A DNA stretch of 36,733 nucleotides, from assembly GCA_013140975.1 (NCBI GenBank), contig JABFRV010000095.1:1-36733 (forward strand), given 5' to 3'. The stretch's first letter is position 1. The number at the start of each line of letters is the position of its first letter. A program made the translations under genes and the position numbers. Below are positions 34,701 through 36,733 of the stretch, piece after piece. This DNA is from Saprospiraceae bacterium (GTDB lineage Bacteria > Bacteroidota > Bacteroidia > Chitinophagales > Saprospiraceae). Below the pieces are notes generated by a model. The model was not told the origin of the DNA and made no database searches. It worked only from the letters and a program-made list of their open reading frames with translations.

Positions 34701-35739
34701 ATCCTACTTGCAATGTTACATTTGAACATTCCTCTATAATTGTCGGAGGTCCAACTATTGCTGTACCTGTACAATTACCAGGATCTGTGCTTATATCAAT
34801 TTGTGGTCGACATCGTACTATAGGCGCTTTGTTATCTGTAACTTTGATGACCTGATAGTATTTATATACATTTTGACCGGAAGGCATACACCAATCAATG
34901 ACTGTCCATCTTCTTATGACTTTAAAATTCTTAGGACAAAGAACAATTTTCTCATCTTCAAAAGTAATTGCTACTTTACATGCTGCTTCATCCGGATAAA
35001 TTGGATTTCCAAATACTGTTGGTACTCCACTTTGTGCCGGTTGAGGAATACTATCATTGTATTCTTTACATGTGTATTCTACATCAACGGGCCAGGTAAT
35101 ATCTTTTTCATAGAACTTTCTGATATAAATGTATTGCTTACAAGTATCAGAATAGTTTCCGCTAAGATCTTCATAATAGCAACCAATTGTACGATACCCG
35201 ATAATGCTATCTGTACGTAAAGCACATTTTTCGTACATCACCATACTATCGTACAGTATTCTTTTTATTAATTGGTTAGCAGGAGTACAATTGTCGTAAT
35301 GATCACCAACAGTTGGAATGAAGTACCTGTCAGAACAATAGATTGTATCTGGTTCTGGGCAATCATAATGTGGTCGATACTTGTCTTCAACGACAATATG
35401 TCCCCAACAGGAATTTTGACCTAAGTAAATTGCTACTTTAAGTCTTTTTCCTAAATGGGTACCATTAACAACAGGATCCGGTAATGGAAGACCATTGGTC
35501 CCAAATACTACTACAGTATAGGCACAATCATTTCCTACTTCTTCCAAAATGATTTCAGGCGTGATCAGTGCTTCGCATTTTTCATTAAGCGAAACATTCA
35601 CTTCATCATCGCAAGCCAATGGACAAGACTGTGCTTGTAAATCATTGACTTGAAAGAAGAGGCAAAGGACTATGCCCGCAATCATTCTTTCGAATAGATT
35701 AGTTTTAGTAACTAATAATTTTTGTAATTTCTTTTTCAT
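31771..35739 (-). CDS. Giant secreted protein: HYR-like modules, dockerin-like and cohesin-like domains, type A T9SS signal
   Basis: A 1322-residue protein. After a signal peptide (ends near residue 37, LQAQ-SCP) come many cysteine-rich HYR/Ig-like modules (about 40-910), marked by DKxxPxxxCPxxI-type starts (VQDKISPIIFCPPNI) and VTD-x-xGN-x-x-x-C ends, with two copies of the WTVIDWC signature (near 270 and 672). Then a carboxypeptidase-regulatory-like domain (about 915-970), a dockerin-like segment (about 970-1025), a cohesin-like domain (about 1095-1230, SGLQFEILFNSAKVKFVSL) and a type A T9SS sorting domain (about 1240-1322). The second dockerin loop DANNNGAITSADI has all calcium-ligand positions; the first is degenerate. 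Preceded by a response-regulator gene and followed by a terminator, so probably its own unit. Confidence 0.85.
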   Translation of the reverse strand: MKKKLQKLLVTKTNLFERMIAGIVLCLFFQVNDLQAQSCPLACDDEVNVSLNEKCEALITPEIILEEVGNDCAYTVVVFGTNGLPLPDPVVNGTHLGKRLKVAIYLGQNSCWGHIVVEDKYRPHYDCPEPDTIYCSDRYFIPTVGDHYDNCTPANQLIKRILYDSMVMYEKCALRTDSIIGYRTIGCYYEDLSGNYSDTCKQYIYIRKFYEKDITWPVDVEYTCKEYNDSIPQPAQSGVPTVFGNPIYPDEAACKVAITFEDEKIVLCPKNFKVIRRWTVIDWCMPSGQNVYKYYQVIKVTDNKAPIVRCRPQIDISTDPGNCTGTAIVGPPTIIEECSNVTLQVGYKVLSLTGSPTYEGTSTANVFKLPNGFYRITGLPLGLNWVIFRVTDECGHYTDCSTEVLVEDKIPPIPVCDQKTIVSLTVDGSARVDAITFDDHSVDNCEIDYFEVRRMDSGFPCNTLNGNVFAPSVYFCCNDIGKTIVVELRVWDKGGNSNTCMVEVMVQDKISPIIFCPPNITVSCEFPYTNYDVFGTVVNNIANRKPIVIKDIWKTINGEPIDGYAYDGCGATIQEFPNANLRCGQGTISRTFVATDPSGNSNSCTQFVTVQDFTPNSLQIQFPIDYSSPTTCMSLLDLDPKATGTVTIFGADKCNNVFSNYEDKVYTKDPDACLKVIRTWTVIDWCIYDPNSSNTRGYYTWKQIIKINNTQAPQFETPCFDRTAEVFGPGCGGNVDIVADAKDDCTDSADLRWTFTIDLYNDKVADPSYNRNSFDGSNYYPTGTHLVTFTVTDACENVNRCSYLLTVRDAKKPTPYCIGTIVTTVMPSTKNIEIWAKDFNLNSEDNCTEKENLKYYFLVNNVWVTSMTFDCANIGKNIIRIYVVDEAGNSDYCEATMEVQDPNKVCKTTGLTIQGQISTAKNQLMDNVGVFLERTNPAGSALAYTDNQGVFSFKSITANTSYSISAEKNHSFLNGVSTADIVLIQKHILGKALLTTPYKIIAADANNNGAITSADISEVRKLILGSISAFTKNKSWRFIPAAYVFQDPNSPFPFAEKIEYNSISRNEMNTNFVGVKIGDVTEDSNPNLTGGSISSRTNDKVNLIVDEKKMIKSEPASVSFIIEEDYNASGLQFEILFNSAKVKFVSLQSDAFKVNADMYIVNNNSVRISVAPEHVMTLKAGTELFNINLLPLETGLISSAIEINKAGIASEIYDEEVNSNPLYLNFRKSSTSAQKELAKIIQNSPNPFTEQTTVDFYLPKNQYASFEIFDINGGLISKTGNNYTEGRHSLVVKRTQLRNPGIYYIRMNSEDYSETIKMVLIK

Positions 35740-35779
35740 TTTAAAAAAGGTTTTGGATATGAGTAAACATTTAATTTTT

Positions 35780-35815
35780 TACAGTCCTATACAGTCAAAG
35801 AGGAACTGCCCTCTT
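35780..35815. promoter_or_regulatory. Direct repeats and hairpin upstream of the dockerin-like gene
   Basis: TACAGTC occurs at 35780-35786 and again at 35790-35796, a spacing of 10 bases or one helical turn, as expected of tandem regulator half-sites. Directly beside them AAGAGG (35798-35803) and CCTCTT (35810-35815) form a 6-bp inverted repeat. Both lie between the response-regulator gene and the gene it precedes. A regulator site is plausible but untested. Confidence 0.3.
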
Positions 35816-35843
35816 CGAAAGAAGTATTTGAGTTGATCTGGAA

Positions 35844-36512
35844 TTAAATAATGTTGTAGTCTTTCACAATTTTTACCAGCATGACTACATTGCTGATATT
35901 CAATTTCTTCATAAGGTTTTTTCTATGCACATTAACAGTGTCTTTACTTATAAATAATTGTGCTGAAATTTCCTTTGAAGTTTTTCCTTCAACCAGCATT
36001 TGTAATATTTCTAATTCACGCTTGGTTAAATGAAATTTCGCATTAAATCTATTAAAACTAAATTCAGTTTCTTTGTCTTCATTAGAAAGGATTTTTTTAT
36101 TTACGGCGTCAATTCCTTTACCGAAAAAAACTTTGCCATCCAGAACTGATTTTATTGCTTCTTCAACATCTTCTATCGTTGACTCTTTTGAAACAAAACC
36201 ATCTGCTCCTGTTTTAAATGCCTCTCTGACAAATTTGCTGTCTTTAATCATGCTTACTACTATAACTTTTATAGTAGGATAATTTTTTCTTATGCTATCT
36301 AATAATTCAATTCCATCTGAAATTTCTAGATTTAAGTCTAAAAAAATTAAATCTGGTTTTTCTGATTGTTTTAATTGAGTTAAAAAATCGTCAGCATTGT
36401 TGCTTTCGATAACCACATCCATTTTAAAAGTCTTAATGTTCTTTAACAAAAGCAAAAAGCCCTTTACAAATAAATTATGGTCATCAATAACCCCAATCTT
36501 TAAGTTTCGCAT
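35844..36512 (-). CDS. NarL/FixJ-family response regulator
   Basis: A two-domain transcription factor of about 222 residues. The receiver domain has Asp10/Asp11 in VIDDHN, the phosphoacceptor Asp59 in IFLDLNLEISDG, Ser87 and Lys109 (FVSKES). The C-terminal LuxR-type helix-turn-helix is LTKRELEILQMLVEGKTSKEI ... SKDTVNVHRKNLMKKL. ATG codons at 36566 and 36542 lie in frame, but the start at 36512 gives the usual N terminus (MRNLKIGVIDDHN). It lies 104 bases upstream of the 1322-residue surface-protein gene on the same strand and could control it. No histidine kinase is in the window; it may lie outside or be unlinked. Confidence 0.9.
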   Translation of the reverse strand: MRNLKIGVIDDHNLFVKGFLLLLKNIKTFKMDVVIESNNADDFLTQLKQSEKPDLIFLDLNLEISDGIELLDSIRKNYPTIKVIVVSMIKDSKFVREAFKTGADGFVSKESTIEDVEEAIKSVLDGKVFFGKGIDAVNKKILSNEDKETEFSFNRFNAKFHLTKRELEILQMLVEGKTSKEISAQLFISKDTVNVHRKNLMKKLNISNVVMLVKIVKDYNII

Positions 36513-36733
36513 AAAGCTTTGGTCTAATATGATAGTCCTCATGTAGCAAAACCAATGCCAAAACATGATGAATTTTTATAATAAATAAATTGTTGGATTA
36601 AATTATCCTATTAATTGATGTTTTAGGTGTTACAAATAAGAAGATTACATAATGAAATTTTTCTGATATATGATAAATAAAATATTTTCACAATTCTAAT
36701 TTTTATTATTATTTTCTTTAATATTTAGAATTG

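Noticed and set aside
1-36733. Insertion sequence, prophage or integrated element
   Set aside because: No transposase, integrase or phage gene and no target-site duplications or terminal inverted repeats were seen; both tRNA genes are intact and have no attachment-site duplicates that I could find nearby.

Overview
The window looks like chromosomal DNA from an AT-rich member of the Bacteroidota, most likely a Saprospiria/Chitinophagales-type organism. The evidence is a set of type IX secretion (T9SS) cargo proteins with type A and type B C-terminal domains, a PorP/SprF protein, SprB-like repeats, HYR/cohesin/dockerin-like modules, a bacterial geranylgeranylglyceryl-phosphate-type synthase, and promoters that fit the Bacteroidota pattern (TTG or TTTG upstream, TAnnTTTG at -7) rather than sigma70 boxes. 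I see no insertion sequence, phage gene, CRISPR array or rRNA. Most of the window is ordinary core genome, densely packed, with several stop-stop contacts and ATGA overlaps.

Layout. 1-377: AT-rich DNA followed by a candidate structured small RNA that has its own promoter and an intrinsic terminator. 376-3250 (minus): M48 metalloprotease, a degenerate PAP2-like membrane protein, dapD and a carboxymuconolactone-decarboxylase-family protein. 3435-5948 (plus): bamA, meeting ileS (minus, to 9279) tail to tail. 9280-9799: a 520-base non-coding gap that ends in a good promoter. 9800-11801 (plus): a diacylglycerol-kinase-family lipid kinase and ddl. 11812-13960 (minus): rsgA overlapping a GGGP/PcrB-type synthase, then a small lipoprotein. 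14049-17528 (minus): tRNA-Asn with a clear terminator, a PfkB kinase, exonuclease III, a TPR protein and tRNA-Met(CAT). 17602-18633 (minus): a T9SS cargo protein. 18734-23772 (plus): rsmA, a YqeY-like protein, an OPT transporter, a KpsF/KdsD isomerase and a rhomboid protease. 23769-25914 (minus): SAM hydroxide adenosyltransferase, an ABM-family monooxygenase and an orphan MoxR-like ATPase, joined by 4-base overlaps. 26019-27415 (plus): phoH and an OsmC-family protein. 27412-36512 (minus): the surface-protein cluster.

The surface-protein cluster is the most interesting part. A NarL-type response regulator lies upstream of a 1322-residue secreted protein (HYR-like modules, a dockerin-like segment, a cohesin-like domain, a type A T9SS signal). 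Next comes a 1043-residue protein (three cohesin-like domains, a glycine linker, six SprB-like repeats, a type B T9SS signal) and then its PorP/SprF partner. Cohesin-like and dockerin-like modules in neighbouring T9SS cargo genes suggest a non-covalent surface scaffold or adhesin. That is an inference from sequence patterns, because such modules may serve only as structural stalks in this group.

Other points worth checking are an isoleucyl-tRNA synthetase with the swapped GIHH signature in place of HxGH (seen in mupirocin-hyper-resistant type 2 enzymes), the small RNA at the left edge, an inverted repeat that ends on the start codon of the OPT transporter, and TTG starts for phoH and the KdsD-like isomerase. 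All functional calls rest on reading motifs by eye; no database search was possible.
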